The notes beneath the pieces are model-generated. The model had not been told where the DNA came from, ran no database searches, and saw only the letters and a program-made list of their open reading frames with translations. 64,000 bases of DNA from Aphrophora alni (lineage: Eukaryota; Arthropoda; Insecta; Hemiptera; Aphrophoridae): contig OY740765.1 in the NCBI GenBank assembly GCA_963513935.1, forward strand, positions 119,169,362 to 119,233,361, in the 5' to 3' direction. A program made the position numbers and the translations under genes. Below, one piece after another: positions 45,580 to 57,120 of the stretch (position 1 is its first letter; every line of letters begins with the position of its first letter).

Positions 45580-46154
45580 GGTTTAAAGTAAATTATTTGT
45601 TCTGGACTTGTTTTAAAGTTTTTATTAATTTTTAGTTGTTGCGCTTCACGTATTGTGTCTAAATCTATTATTGGGAACAGTTCTTTAGTTTGAATTACAA
45701 AAATTGAGGTTACTTGAACATATGTACTTAATGCGTCAACGCTCCAGTGTTTTTCCCCGTACGGTGGATAATTTCACATCATATTCTGATAATTTTAGTG
45801 ACCAACGCAAAATCCTACTTGTTGGATCCTTTAAGGACATTAAATAACCAAGCGCTTTATCATCAGTCTAAATTTTGAATCTGCGCCCTATTATATATGT
45901 TCTGAATAGTTTTACCACATAAAGCTTGCTAGCTTTAAATTCGTGCCATCATAATTTTTCTCCTCTCTATGTGAAACTCTTCTTGCGTAAGCTACTGGGT
46001 GTAATTTAACTTCAATTTCCTGACTTAAAATTGCTCCATTACTACTGGGGCTTCCATTAATTAATTTACTTTTAAGTTCGTCTAACGCTGATTGACAATT
46101 TTCTGTCCATCCAAATTTTACGTCATTTTTAGTTAAGTCGAATATTGGTTTTGC

Positions 46155-46159
<5 letters not shown>

Positions 46160-46192
<33 letters not shown>
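46160..46192. repeat. (TA)n microsatellite
   Basis: TA run inside the Gypsy element's RNase H / reverse transcriptase region. Confidence 0.85.
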
Positions 46193-46195
<3 letters not shown>

Positions 46196-46439
46196 TGCGA
46201 TAAAATCCTGTTAATCCTAGAAATCTCTTAAACTTTTTGACTGTTTTAGATACCCGGAAATTTTGACTGCTTCTATCTTTTTGGGATCTGGCTTAATTCC
46301 CTTTTCGCTAATTAAAAATCCTAAATAATATACCTTTTTTACCGCGAATTCGCATTTTTTAAGTTTATGGTCAAATTATTTTCTTTAAATCTGTCGAATA
46401 TTTTGGACAGCGAGGTTATGTGTGCATGTATATTTTTAC

Positions 46440-46710
46440 TAAAACAAATTACGTCATCCAAATAAACTAATTAAATTTATATTTTAATCTTAGTAACACT
46501 CTATTCAAATCTCTCTAAAAAAAAAAATGTTGGAGAGTTTGGTAACCCCGTGGGATCCTCAAATATTGATAAATAATGTTGTTACATGTTGAAAACCCGG
46601 TTTTGTATTGGCTCTCCTTGCTCAATTTTATCTGATGAAAGCCTGACTTCATAGGTTGTCTATTACAGAAAATAATGTTTCCCCTCCTAAAAGATCCCAT
46701 GTGGTCTTGG
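46440..46710 (-). pseudogene. Gypsy reverse-transcriptase core fragments
   Basis: Frame 46515-46700 contains KSGFHQIKLSKESQYKTGFS and YQYLRIPRGY, corresponding to the blocks normally DLxSGYHQI and YxxxPFGL. A shifted frame carries the catalytic box YLDD followed by VICF at 46453-46464. Catalytic aspartates are present in the box, but the frame around it is broken by an A-run (46517-46528). Confidence 0.7.
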
Positions 46711-47947
46711 ATGTTGGGTAGGGGATGAATATCCCTTTTAGTTATTGCATTTCATTTCCTATAATCTACACAAAATCAGTACTATCCCCCCCTCAATGCT
46801 ATTTTTCTTTACTATTATTAAGGGACTATTCCATGGACTTTGACCTGGTTCTATGATTTCCTTTTTTAATTGGTCCTGAATTAATTCGTCCACAATTAAT
46901 TGGTCTTCGTTCGTGTGGAATTCGGTATGGTCTTACAAAATTTGGTGGATGGTTCCCTGTATCTATTTTTTATTTTCGTCCCTCATATTGCTTTTAAATT
47001 TTGATCCGTACTATCACTAAAAATGTATTTATTTCTTAGTAACATTTTTATGAAATCTGATTTTTCGGGGTTTGTTATATGAGCCAATTTTTTTGCTAAT
47101 TCGATTCCTATTAACGAATTTCCCTTTTTTATGTGTAGTGTCAAAAACTGTATTTACTTTTTGTGGTATAATTTGAGTTTCCATTGTTTCCAAATTTACC
47201 AATAGTGCTCCTTTTTTAGTATTATGTCATTATGTGTTTAATTACCTACTCTAGAGAAACAATTTTTTGATTCGCCCATATTCACCAATGCCCATTCGCA
47301 CAACAGTCCATTAGTATCATTTCAATTGGTTCCACACAAGGGTCCAGGTATTTCAATTCCCTTACATTGTTTGGACAAGTGTACTTTACATTTCTGGAAT
47401 CTCGGACCATTAATTTGACCATTATTTCGCTTCGCGCTGGTGTTATTTAGTTTGTGCCACAATAAAGGGTGTATTTCAGTCTGTTTACTTGTGATTCTTG
47501 TTTGGAACTAATATGTGTAGTTTTTAAAAATTCGATATGCAAATTTAGCTCTTTTAACAATGTAATCTTCGTCAGTTTTTTGAATTTACAATTTTTAAAC
47601 TTTCTAGCTCTGTTAAAGTGTTTCGATCCAGATTTAATTTTATTTAATTTTTGATTATTTAATTTCAATCGGATCTTATTGTCCTCAAAACTTACTACCT
47701 TTGGCTGAAAAACTTTAGATTGTGCCACTGCATTGAAATTTTGTTTATAATTAGTGGTAGCATTTAAAGATCTATTTTAGCCCCTATCTTTCTCAAAATA
47801 TCCGTTCCCCAAATGGGCATATATTTCTCCGGTAATTTACAAATTTAGAATTTTGCATTTATTGTGTTGTTTGCAATTTTTGAGTTGGCAGAATGTGTTC
47901 CTAATATTTGTAGTGATTTCCCTACCGCCTTTTACCGTTACTTATGG

Positions 47948-48160
47948 CTAGTATATTTTTGATTCTGAAATAAATTTATTTAAGAGACTCACCTCTGCTC
48001 TTGAATCTATTAAAATACCACCGCATTTGTCTATTTCCGAATAGTGCTGTCCTTTGATTAAATTGTCCCCTATAATGGTTATGTATCCGGTGATATGTAG
48101 GGTTGGGGTGTGTGTCTGCTCCTGTGAGTACGTAATGTGTTGAGGCTCGTGGCAAACCAT
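47948..48160 (-). pseudogene. Gypsy aspartic protease fragment with altered active site
   Basis: The frame reads CGGILIDSRAEVSLLNKF, where the family's active-site triplet D-S/T-G is D-S-R. The Gly-to-Arg change would destroy activity. The upstream frame (48079-48303) covers the gag/protease boundary. Confidence 0.65.
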
Positions 48161-48299
48161 GTGTTGGGAATGCGGCCTATAAGTGTGTCTAAGTAGCTGT
48201 TATGCCAATTTTCCCAGTATAAATGGCCTGTTTGACCTACGACTCCTAACAAAATGCCTTTTGTCCTGCATTTCCTGCATTGAATCTGTTCGCCATGTC

Positions 48300-48600
48300 C
48301 CAATATTGGGAGTTTTTACTCACTATCTACGCATTCTATATTAATTGCTGTTACTACAGCTTCTTTAAAGGATGTTGGGAATCTTAGTTAAGTGGGCGGC
48401 CTAACTTTTCCCGGTAGCCCCCTTATAAAAGCATCTTTGTCTCGTCTATCCCCCTCTTGTCTCAATACACCAATAACATCCTCTTTCTCAGTTGTTTGTA
48501 TTGTTTTTTTTCGTTTAACCGCATCCCTGTCCGCGAAATCTTCCAATGAGTCATTTAGTTTTTGCCTTGCATTGCTCAGTTGTTAAAAAAAAAAAATTAT
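48300..48600 (-). pseudogene. Gypsy gag fragment
   Basis: Minus-strand reading at 48394-48452 gives RDKDAFIRGLPGKVRPP, a recognisable capsid-end motif of Gypsy gag proteins (FIxGLP), followed by a segment like FKEAVVTAINIE. Further gag upstream is too broken to delimit. Confidence 0.6.
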
Positions 48601-49166
48601 TATGAGTTTCTCCGTAAATCGTTGTTCTAGCGCGACTCTAAATTCAGCAAAATTATTTTGTAGTCTTACACGTCTCATCTATATTTAAGAAGCGTCTTGC
48701 TACCCCTTGTAACCTTTGCAATTCTTATTGTGGTAACATCGTTCCACTTACTGACGCATGCTGCGTCTTGTATTATATCTAAATATGTATTTAATAATTC
48801 CTTTTTATTTTCTCCTCTAATAACCGTAACCCTCAAACTAATTATTCTAATCGCGTTTCCACCAATTGTGTGTCAGCGTAGCAGCAATGGTTCTATGTAA
48901 TAAAATAATATTTGCCACTTCAAGACCTCCCAATCTTTCCCAATCTTTCGATTAGGGATTTATTTTCTACTGTTAACTCTAAAAGTGGAGTTCAACCTAT
49001 ATCAAGCGCTCTTTGGGGTTCAATATCTTCCGCATAAATTTTATAGTTAGTCGCCATTCTATCTTAATTACTTTTTTATTTTTTTCGCAACTTTAAGGTT
49101 TACTTAACATTCCCTGACCTGTTATTCATTTGATTATTTTATAATCAATTCCTTCCGTCAAACATG

Positions 49167-49167
<1 letters not shown>

Positions 49168-49192
<25 letters not shown>
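49168..49192. repeat. (AT)n microsatellite
   Basis: About 12 AT units between the gag region and the primer-binding site. Confidence 0.85.
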
Positions 49193-49197
<5 letters not shown>

Positions 49198-49229
49198 CTT
49201 ACATTGCCACGTTTTCTCGACTGTAGGGT

Positions 49230-49243
49230 CACTTCTGACACCA
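49230..49243 (-). other. Primer-binding site for tRNA-Leu
   Basis: CACTTCTGACACCA on the plus strand equals the 3' end of an insect tRNA-Leu including CCA, so the minus strand (TGGTGTCAGAAGTG) would pair with it. It lies 3-4 bases inside TGTGACGG, the edge of the LTR. Confidence 0.7.
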
Positions 49244-49246
49244 TTT

Positions 49247-49560
49247 TGTGACGGCTCCTGCTGTTTGCAGCTGAAAACCCCTCGAGATGGATCCAGGAAT
49301 TCCCAGCTCGCAGGTTAAGTAATCACGTCGAGCAAAAATCTGTCAGGATGGACCGGCGATCGTGATTTTAGACGCAAAGTCAAGAAAAAAGCAGTTTAAA
49401 AATAAAATTACTTTTTAATAAAAACGTTACTAAATTAAAAGTTTAAAAACGATTTTACATATCTTTACAATTATTCAGTGAAGAAAAACCTACGACCCCT
49501 CATTTGAATTTAAAGATTAAAAATTTAGAAAAAGTAAAGAAAAAGATGATGTCCAACCCG
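49247..49560 (-). mobile_element. 5' LTR of the Gypsy element (outer edge uncertain)
   Basis: It starts TGTGACGGCTCC beside the primer-binding site. The sequence to roughly 49560 is distinct from flanking DNA, but the outer CA/TG boundary and target duplication could not be fixed. Confidence 0.45.
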
Positions 49561-50053
49561 TAGCGGCACAAGGAGTTAATCGCTTAGCTTTATCTTGTGT
49601 CTCTTTTCCTTCTGACCACCACGTGATTCGTGCTCCAAAACGGTTTTTAGGAGTTTATTCAAATGTTGCTAAATTTATTAAATTATGGTATTTTCTTTTT
49701 CTATTATTTTGGTGGTTGTTTGAACCCTACTATGCTATAATATAAAAGCTCAGATTTGACATTAATCTGAAAAATCCTTAGTTTAACCGTTTTCATAACG
49801 GTTGCGATAGTCGAATTGACCAAAGTTAAGCAAATTATTCTCTAGCTTTTTGATCATTTGCGAATCTGTTTCCTAAAGTCTTGTCCTTGACAATCAAACT
49901 TCTTGGTTCCTTAAGTTAAGCTTCATTATCTTTGTTTTTCCAAACTTTATATTAAATCATAGTAATCTACTCAATTTTAATATTGAAATAAAGAAACTAA
50001 AATTTCACCAATATTACTAATAATTTATAACTGAGTTTAACCGTTTGTTTCAG

Positions 50054-50310
50054 ATGTGGTGTACACCGATGCAGTGCCTCTGCCAAGTTCGAAAAAGAAA
50101 AAGAAAAAAATTAAATCTGGTTTCAAACTTAAAGATTTGAAGAAATTAAAAAAATTTATGTTTCCGCTACTTATAGCGTACAAGTTGAAGTTCTTCACGT
50201 TGATACCTCTCCTCCTCGGTGGACTTGTACTCATAGTGGGAACAACCGGTCTTGCAGGATTTTTTTTCGCGCTCTTCGCCGTAGGACTTGGATTACAGAA
50301 ACATCATTGA
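50054..50310 (+). CDS. Terminal exon, Osiris/DUF1676-like hydrophobic C-terminus
   Basis: An acceptor (TTTGTTTCAG) ends at 50053. The first two bases complete a codon begun by the exon ending at 13215. The exon then encodes about 84 residues to TGA at 50310. It starts VYTDAVPLPSS, has a six-lysine run, then KDLKKLKKFMFPLLIAYKLK and two glycine-containing hydrophobic segments (LIPLLLGGLVLIVGTTGLAG, FFFALFAVGLGL) and ends QKHH. A basic KLKKL run followed by PLLxAxKLK and a hydrophobic LIPLxLGxL segment is the hallmark of Osiris/DUF1676 protein C-termini, insect-specific membrane-associated proteins linked to cuticle formation. The cysteine-bearing Osiris N-terminus is not seen, so family membership is partial. 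No ATG suits an independent gene, which supports its being a downstream exon. Confidence 0.65.
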
Positions 50311-50360
50311 ACCAGAAAGAACGTTTAAATTATAAAATTAAAAAATTAAAACTTTCCATA

Positions 50361-50670
50361 TGATTTTGACCACGATGAGTGAATATGGGTTGACAATTTC
50401 GTTGTATTTGTACCTCTGGCGACCATAAGAACGTTTCAAATGCAAAATAAATCATTTAATCTTTTTCATTTAATTCTAACCTCGATAATCATTTCAGTGT
50501 ATATGTGTACATCATTTTGATTTATTTGTGATTCTGGCGACCGTAAGAACGTTTCAATTGCAAAACTAAATTATTTTCATTTGATACTCACCAGGATGAT
50601 CATTTCAGTGTATCTGTATAAAACATTTCGTTATATTGTGCCTTCGGCGACACTAACAATTTTAAAACCT
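50361..50670 (+). repeat. Tandem repeat in presumed 3' UTR, about 110 bp x 3
   Basis: Units start at about 50361, 50471 and 50582 and share CTAACCTCGATAATCATTTC- and ACCACGATGAGT-type starts, then CTCTGGCGACC..AAGAACGTTTCAA.TGCAAAA. The same unit reappears at 52684-52840. Confidence 0.75.
50446..50451 (+). terminator. Polyadenylation signal candidate
   Basis: AATAAA about 136 bases after the stop codon of the 50054-50310 exon, within the first tandem unit. An equivalent AATAAA recurs in the unit at 52768-52773. Confidence 0.4.
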
Positions 50671-50679
50671 ATTGTGTAC

Positions 50680-52120
50680 AGTAGCCTCAGACTAGGAGTG
50701 TGTCTGGTGTAATGGGCATGTCCTCCCTTCTACTTGCTTCCCTAGCCATTTTTGACGGTACAATCCATTCTAAGAAAACTAGGTGCACAAATTATTGCTT
50801 AGTTACATTTAATTCTTAAAGTTACAACTTCATGACAGACTGCATCTCAATTACCTTATGATTTTACCTACTTACACACAATATTGATTTATAAAAAGTT
50901 ATAAAAACTGAAACCCAACAAAGTATAAAATTGTGTAAAAAAGTAAGTTTATGTAATGATAAAATGTAAAAGTTTTTGCATAATAAAAGTAATGACACAA
51001 ATATTCAAAAGGAGGAAAATTTATATTTCTCGGCTAAATGATAACTTTGTACAAGAAAGTTGTAGATATTATTTTGTTGATAGACTATTTTTTTTACAAT
51101 TAGATTAGGCACATTCTAGAAGTATTCGAATGCATACTGGGCGTACTGGTTAGGCTAATTGAATATCTAAGAATGGCACGTAATATTTACTAAATTTTTG
51201 TGGGAAAAGTAAACAGGTTGATAAGGGGATCCCAGGAAATACTTCCCGCCTTACTGATCCCTTTGTTCGTTGATTACAAGAATGCATTCACGTGATAACT
51301 TTAAGGAATAAGCAAAATATCTGTCAATCCGTCTTTCACATGGCCTATTTCCCGCATAAAATGTTAACTTGGTCGGCTAATAGGTGTTGTGCTAAGTGTG
51401 ATGAGTAATCGTAAAGTGTTAAAGAGTCAAAGTCCTGAAATTATTTCAACGTTATGCAATTTATGAAGAAGGAAGCTGAATACGGAAACTTTGTGATAGA
51501 CGAGTTGGAATAAACTATCATTTATTTGTAAGTTTTATAAAATAATAATTTAGTATTTTTAGTATCGGTAGTTATTAATAACAGTAAATAAATTTATGGT
51601 CTGAACTGTCTAAATATTTTCACTTTAAAAACACAGCTATATAGGTCTACAATGTCAGAAAATGTCGTGTCAAACTTTAGGTAGTGGTTACATAAACCAT
51701 ATTATGATACCTACTTTCAACGTATTTTAACATAAATTAAATTGTCCATTCACCTTTTTTATATTAAAAAAATTATTTTGTTTTTCATAAATTATTATAA
51801 TTCAATATTATTTTGGTTTAGGATAAATTTGGACGTTGTAGATAATTATCAAGAATTATATTTTGAGTTTCCTGTCCATAACTTAGGTTATCAAATGACC
51901 TAATAAAAAAAAAAAATAATAATAAATGTAATTTGGCGTTAAAAGAGGAATTATTTGTCTTTTGTACATTTCTCTTAAAACGAACGATTTTCGTGAAATT
52001 TAACATTAAACATTTTTAATAATAGCCAGTTAAAAAAATGTACGTGATAAAGTTTTAGTTTTGGTATACTGGTAAAAAATAGCATATAAAATTTGTATAG
52101 CCTACCAAATTTCGACTCAA
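50680..52120. other. AT-rich stretch without recognised gene
   Basis: No coding sequence supported. It separates two parts of the 110-bp repeat and may be inserted DNA, but no ends were defined. Confidence 0.4.
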
Positions 52121-52129
52121 ATTGTTATA

Positions 52130-52290
52130 AATGTCATAACATACAATTATTTTTCAAAAAACTCAAAAGTGGGTGAAAGATGGAAAACGAAGCGTTTCGC
52201 GGACATATGTTTACAGAAACATTTTTCTTTATTTTGACCCATGTAACCAATACAATGTTTTCACAGTTTCTGAACACTCTGTAACGTAAA
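52130..52290. mobile_element. Partial copy of fold-back element I
   Basis: GCGTTTCGCGGACATATGTT, ACAGAAACATTTTTCTTTAT and TTTTGACCCATGTAAC match one arm of 13556-14142. The other arm is absent. Confidence 0.5.
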
Positions 52291-52683
52291 GTCAAGCTTT
52301 GACCTTGAATGACATAGTTTTTAAATAACAAATATTACATTTTGTTTTATTTAGTAAATGTTTTACTATTACACGTTTTTAAATAACGATTAACACAAAG
52401 ATTAACATATATATTTATAAATAAAACAACTAATTGTTACACGTTCTGTTCATTAACAAAAATGTGTCCATCTCGTTAATATACACCTTGTGCACTTTTG
52501 TAAACGTTTTATTCTTACTTACAGCGATACCAGAAACGGAAGTAGGGTACACGTTTACACAGAAGCATTTCAGGTATATATTTTTTTATTGGGGTTGTAC
52601 CGCTGAAAGTAAACACAACAAACTAAGTGTGGCGAGGCCCTCTCTTCCTCTCCACCCCAGACACATTCCTATCTTGAGGATAC

Positions 52684-52840
52684 TGTAATTCTGACCACGA
52701 TGAGTGCATACGTTAATCATTTAGTTTTATGTGTGCCTCTGGCGACCTTACGAATGTTTCAGTTGCAAAATAAAATTATTATAACTTGCATGTAATTCTA
52801 ACCACAATGCTCATTTCAGTGTAATACAATCATATAAAGT
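52684..52840 (+). repeat. Second cluster of the 110-bp repeat
   Basis: TGTAATTCTGACCACGATGAG at 52684, then CTCTGGCGACC, GAATGTTTCAGTTGCAAAAT, and a second partial unit from 52791. It is closely similar to the units after the Osiris-like exon, about 2.3 kb upstream. A splice-bounded-looking segment precedes it (CTTACAG at about 52525 and CAG|GTATAT at about 52573). Confidence 0.7.
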
Positions 52841-53504
52841 ATTCAATATATCCCAGTGAGAAGAACCAATTTTTTAGATAAAAAATATAGCAACTTTTCT
52901 TTCCTGTTTTGTAATAGCACCGACAATGAAACTCACTATTCTATTAATCATACCAGATGTCCTTACAAGGTGGATTTTACAGCGATCCAAATACTCCGCA
53001 TTTAACCAATTTCAATAGAACATTAAAGTTGATGGATTGAATATATAATTCCAAGGTAAATACTATTAAATCTATAAACGTACCTAGTAGCCTACAAAAA
53101 CAGTTGTGAAGCCTAGCTTTATAAGTATTTTCCAAGTATTGACTGTAATAATGTTTAATTCCCACACTACACATCATGACCATTGTTGACTTTATTACTC
53201 TACCTGTTATTGTGTATAATTCCACATACCGTTACCAGAGAAGGGCAGACCGTGATTTTACTAAGGGTCTACTTGTAGTTAAACTGTCATGAATCGAGTA
53301 TATAGCTCAAGATGGCCGCTCATTTAACGTACTCTTTTCGCTTTTTAGGCAGATTTCAAATTTTCATCGACCTAAGTATACTGCGTGTTAAAAGAATATG
53401 AGTAAAAGTTTAATCCCCCTTCCTTGTTACTTAAAGGCGAAAAACCTCTCGGTCTTCTCAGCCTTTAAAAAAGGAGGAAAATAACATATAATAAAAACCC
53501 CTAG

Positions 53505-53690
53505 TAGTCGAATATTATAGCAGCTTAGGGTCAGAAAAGAACAAGAGTTGATCAAGAGTGACTAAATAAAAAAGATGAAATAGAGGGATCTAATCTAAGA
53601 CTACATGAAAAGTGAGTAGATCCAGCTAGGTATCCTTGGGACTGCCAGTCTTGTAATCACTATGAGTGAGCCCCTGAGTGTTCTGTTATC
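53505..53690 (+). repeat. Dispersed coding-like repeat S, copy
   Basis: GGGTCAGAAAAGAACAAGAG, TTGATCAAGAGTGAC, GAGGGATCTAATCTAAGAC and GTAGATCCAGCTAGG. A piece of its upstream region is also visible at 53446-53475. Confidence 0.6.
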
Positions 53691-53762
53691 AGTTACTGTG
53701 TGGTTGCTATCTCGTCAGTCAGTAGGAGGTAAAAAAAATCGCATAATTGTTAGTTAACAAGA

Positions 53763-53783
53763 ACCTAACCTAACCTAACCTAA
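53763..53783 (-). repeat. Short TTAGG-type telomeric pentamer run
   Basis: CCTAACCTAACCTAACCTAA, four units of the insect telomere pentamer on the complementary strand. Too short to be a telomere. Confidence 0.7.
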
Positions 53784-53849
53784 TCTAGCCTATTAGTTTA
53801 TATGTTTTTTATTTTGATTTTTAGTAAATGATTTTTTTTTTATAGGAAT

Positions 53850-53930
53850 GATGAGTGAGAGGGATCTAACCCAAGACTACATGAAAAAGTGTAGACCCAT
53901 CAGGATGCCTCGGAATTTTAGAACGGCTTA
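53850..53930 (+). repeat. Dispersed coding-like repeat S, partial copy
   Basis: GAGAGGGATCTAACCCAAGA, then CTACATGAAAAAGTGTAGAC, then GATGCCTCGG. It lies only about 160 bp after another copy in the same orientation. Confidence 0.55.
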
Positions 53931-54089
53931 AGATCTCTGATTCTAATTTAGATTGATAAATGTCACTAATTGAGAAATCAACCTCCTGTATCTACAGAGT
54001 GAGTCACAAATTCGGTACTATATACAGAATGCTCCAACAATTCATAAATGTGATTTTTTCCTGTTTCGTTATAATGAACCAAGCATATA

Positions 54090-54850
54090 TTTACTTACCC
54101 GTTATACAAAGTATAGGGTAAGTATGTTAATCGCAAAAAAAACAGCTTCAGGAAACCGAAAAAATGATTTTAACATGTCGTCCGTCGTCGTTCAATTTTG
54201 GTACAATAGCGACCATAAAAATTAAGATAAGAAGATAAAGCTTGGTACAGGGGACTTATAACTACTAGCTCATATGGAACCCTATTAAAATTCCAGAAAA
54301 TCTTATTGAAATAATTGGAAGCAATTTTAGACGATATTGTGTTTATATCGTGTGTTATTAAACTTATAAACACTAAATTAGAACAACATTTTACGATTTC
54401 AATTCTGCATGTAATGGTACCAACCCTACATCTTTACGATGAGAAATAACGAAATTATTATAGAATATGTAATTTTGAACTCTAACCGTCCTCGAAAATT
54501 TAATATTCATATAGTTATAAGATCCTTGAAGGCTTCCAAGTCACCGATACTAGCGTAGCAAGCGGAGACTTTTTATTATATACACATCAACAAAGTCGAG
54601 TCCAGCCGACTTGACATCAAGAAAGTTGTGATAAACACAATTAATTATGAGATTCAGAATACCTGTGTAATAACTGTTTATTCAAACGTACCCTACTAGA
54701 TAAGACCCCTGATCTACAAATATAACTTAACAATTCCTATAAGGCCCATGAAAACAACTTTTGAGTATTACATTTATAGGATATGCTATTACATTGTATG
54801 ATGGGGCTGGGTAAATACTCACGATGGTGCCCATCAACTTCTTCACAATT
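54090..54850. repeat. Dispersed repeat family K, copy 3 (uninterrupted)
   Basis: Collinear with 31440-34410 minus the insertions there. The CTGCATGTAATGG site at 54414-54426 is the empty equivalent of the hAT-type insertion point. Confidence 0.6.
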
Positions 54851-55000
54851 GCAGAGCCAAATAGCTCTCTTTTGCAAGTCAAACCCTTTTCAAATGTATA
54901 TTCATTGTGCAGGGCAGACAAAACACGGTAAGAAAGTAAATCATCTAGTTTTAGAAAATTAGGTGTTTTTTAAGAAAGGTAGAAAAATAGAAAGAGGTAG

Positions 55001-55165
<165 letters not shown>

Positions 55166-55523
55166 GGGACCGACAAAGTGGGCGGTTAGTTTTCCACAAA
55201 GAATGAGTACTAGGTCACGCGGTAAATTTTTGAGATATTCACCCCGATAAAATAGTTAGGACACCGTTGTTACAGGCTGTAATTTTTATCGGTTAGCTTT
55301 CTTCAAAGAATGTATAGAAGGTTACACGATAAATACTTGAGATAAATAAAAACTAAGTATATTAACTATAAATATATTAATATAAATATATACGAGATAA
55401 ATATATTAACTATTTTATAGGGTTTTATATACCCCTATAAAACCGTTCGGTAACTACACCGTTGGTACACGTACTTTCGTTAGTTAAACCTGAATCTCGG
55501 TACAGTTTCGTATTTGCAATTTC

Positions 55524-55802
55524 TTATCTCGGTGTGTAGTTTCGTTGACTTGTGTCTTTTATGTGTATATAACAATCAGTCAATCCTCCGCCACTACAGC
55601 TCTTAGTGAGCCTTCCTTCTCTTCCATCCAACGCAGTCCGTCTCCAATTCCCGGTCTTCATCACTCCCAGGTCTCCCTCAACATCCTGTAAAAATCTCAT
55701 TCTTCTTTGACCAATAATTCCGGCCTCCAGTACTTCGTTTAGGATCCTCTCATCCTTCATTCCAGTTACATGGCTCAAACATCCCAACTTTAGCGACTTC
55801 AA
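55524..55802 (-). pseudogene. LINE (RTE-like) C-terminal tail fragment
   Basis: A 92-codon minus-strand frame contains LSHVTGMKDERILNEVLEAG and then LQDVEGDLGVM..GNWRRTALDG. That is the order (LGHV.RM.DERI...VLEA ... W.D.VE.DL....NWR..A.DR) seen at the C-terminus of several LINE reverse transcriptases. Catalytic parts are absent. A run of C follows near 55817. Confidence 0.6.
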
Positions 55803-55809
55803 AAAAACG

Positions 55810-56590
55810 TTCTATGCCCCCCCCCTCGTACAAGTGCTCTATCTCTCTGTTGCTGCAAATTCGCCACATATCTCCCTACTTCACAGGACCATAGTTTTTC
55901 AATAATATTGCTCTTTCAAACGTTCAGTGTATTAGTCAACAGTTAAGAGAGTTTATATTTCTCCTGTATATGTAACCACTGGATGAATTTGGGTTTTGTA
56001 CAGCCTAAAATAAGTCCTTTAACTAAAAAGTGTTGATCTAAACTGTTTTAGATAACCTCTATTACCACTAATAATTTTATTAATTATCTCGTTGGATAAC
56101 TTATCTCCTTATTGAGGAGGTTAATTACAAGTCAGTTGAAATTACAGTCTCTACAACCATCTTCCTTCCTTCCTGTAAAGAAACCTTAAGGTATTTTCCT
56201 TTCATTTACAGTTAGATCTACTTTTAGTACCTCTTTTGGAATTATTTCTTCAAAGTGGTCACATTACTTGCTACTAAGCGTATCAGAATTAATTATCTCC
56301 ATAATTTGAATAATCTATCATTAAAAAATTACTTTAAAACCAGAAAAAAAGTACTTTTATAAAAATACATGTATGTTAAATAATAAGTACGTACTATATG
56401 GCGCTACACTCGTGTAAACATGAGAACAAAAGAAAAGAAAATGTATATAAATGTAAAAGTCACTGAAAAACATAGACTCATTAGGTAAATTAGTAAATAT
56501 TATTTATTTTAATCATTTAATTTATATGAAAATGATTAACATATTTTGATATTTAAAAAAGAAAAAAAGAGAATAAAATAAATAATACTC
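55810..56590. other. Non-coding stretch
   Basis: No supported gene. The part 55830-55920 may continue the LINE fragment upstream (reverse orientation), but frames are broken. Confidence 0.4.
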
Positions 56591-56594
56591 TAAC

Positions 56595-56725
56595 AGCGTT
56601 AGCGTTGGAAGAGAATAAGAGTTGGCTAAGACTGCTAAGAGAGACCTTTATAGAAAAATGAGATCTAACTAAAGACTACATGAAGGAAGGTGTAGATCCA
56701 GGTAGGTTACACAGGTTTGCCACAT
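56595..56725 (+). repeat. Dispersed coding-like repeat S, copy
   Basis: GAAGAGAATAAGAGTTGGCT, GAGATCTAACTAAAGACTAC and GTGTAGATCCAGGTAGG. Confidence 0.55.
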
Positions 56726-57120
56726 AGAGAAAAACAGAAAATCAATTTTAAAAAATTAAAATTTACAGATAATATTATATCTTAAAACTACTTTAAATAT
56801 AAAACATAACATGTACATTATAACAAAAAATAAAGTGATTAGAATAGCCTAACATGACAAAATGATATCGAAAATCCATAAATATATCTTTCTGTACAAA
56901 TAAATCAATTGAAAATTCAATTAAAGAATGAAAGGGGAAAAAATTGAAAAACAAAATATTCAACGGCCAATTAATGTCAAGAATTTAACTAGATTTCAAC
57001 AGAGAGAATTAAAATGAATTAGGAATTATGACCCTTATATGCGTTAAGTAATAAGTCACTATCAGTTTAAAGAATGAAAATGCTTTCATAGCTATTTAGC
57101 AACTTATTTGACATCACGCT

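Larger units (their letters stand above)
45126..49560 (-). mobile_element. Ty3/Gypsy LTR retrotransposon, truncated and decayed
   Basis: On the minus strand the order is LTR end, primer-binding site (49230-49243), gag, protease, reverse transcriptase, RNase H region, integrase. That is the Ty3/Gypsy order. Stops and frameshifts occur throughout. The integrase is cut at about 45130 and no second LTR is seen, so the copy is 3'-truncated. The 49560 limit is approximate because the outer LTR edge is not defined. A TA microsatellite interrupts it at 46160-46192 and another lies at 49168-49192. Confidence 0.75.
13216..50053 (+). other. Proposed 36.8-kb intron
   Basis: The donor GTATGAG at 13216 and the acceptor TTTGTTTCAG ending at 50053 bracket this interval, and the phases agree (one base before, two bases after, giving GAT). 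Everything between that I can name is repeat or mobile element, which is what a long insect intron would hold. Extra small exons inside cannot be excluded. Confidence 0.45.

Noticed and set aside
52525..52573. Exon-like segment with acceptor- and donor-type borders
   Set aside because: Only about 48 bases, one frame has a stop and no partner exon fits; kept only as context for the repeated 3' units.
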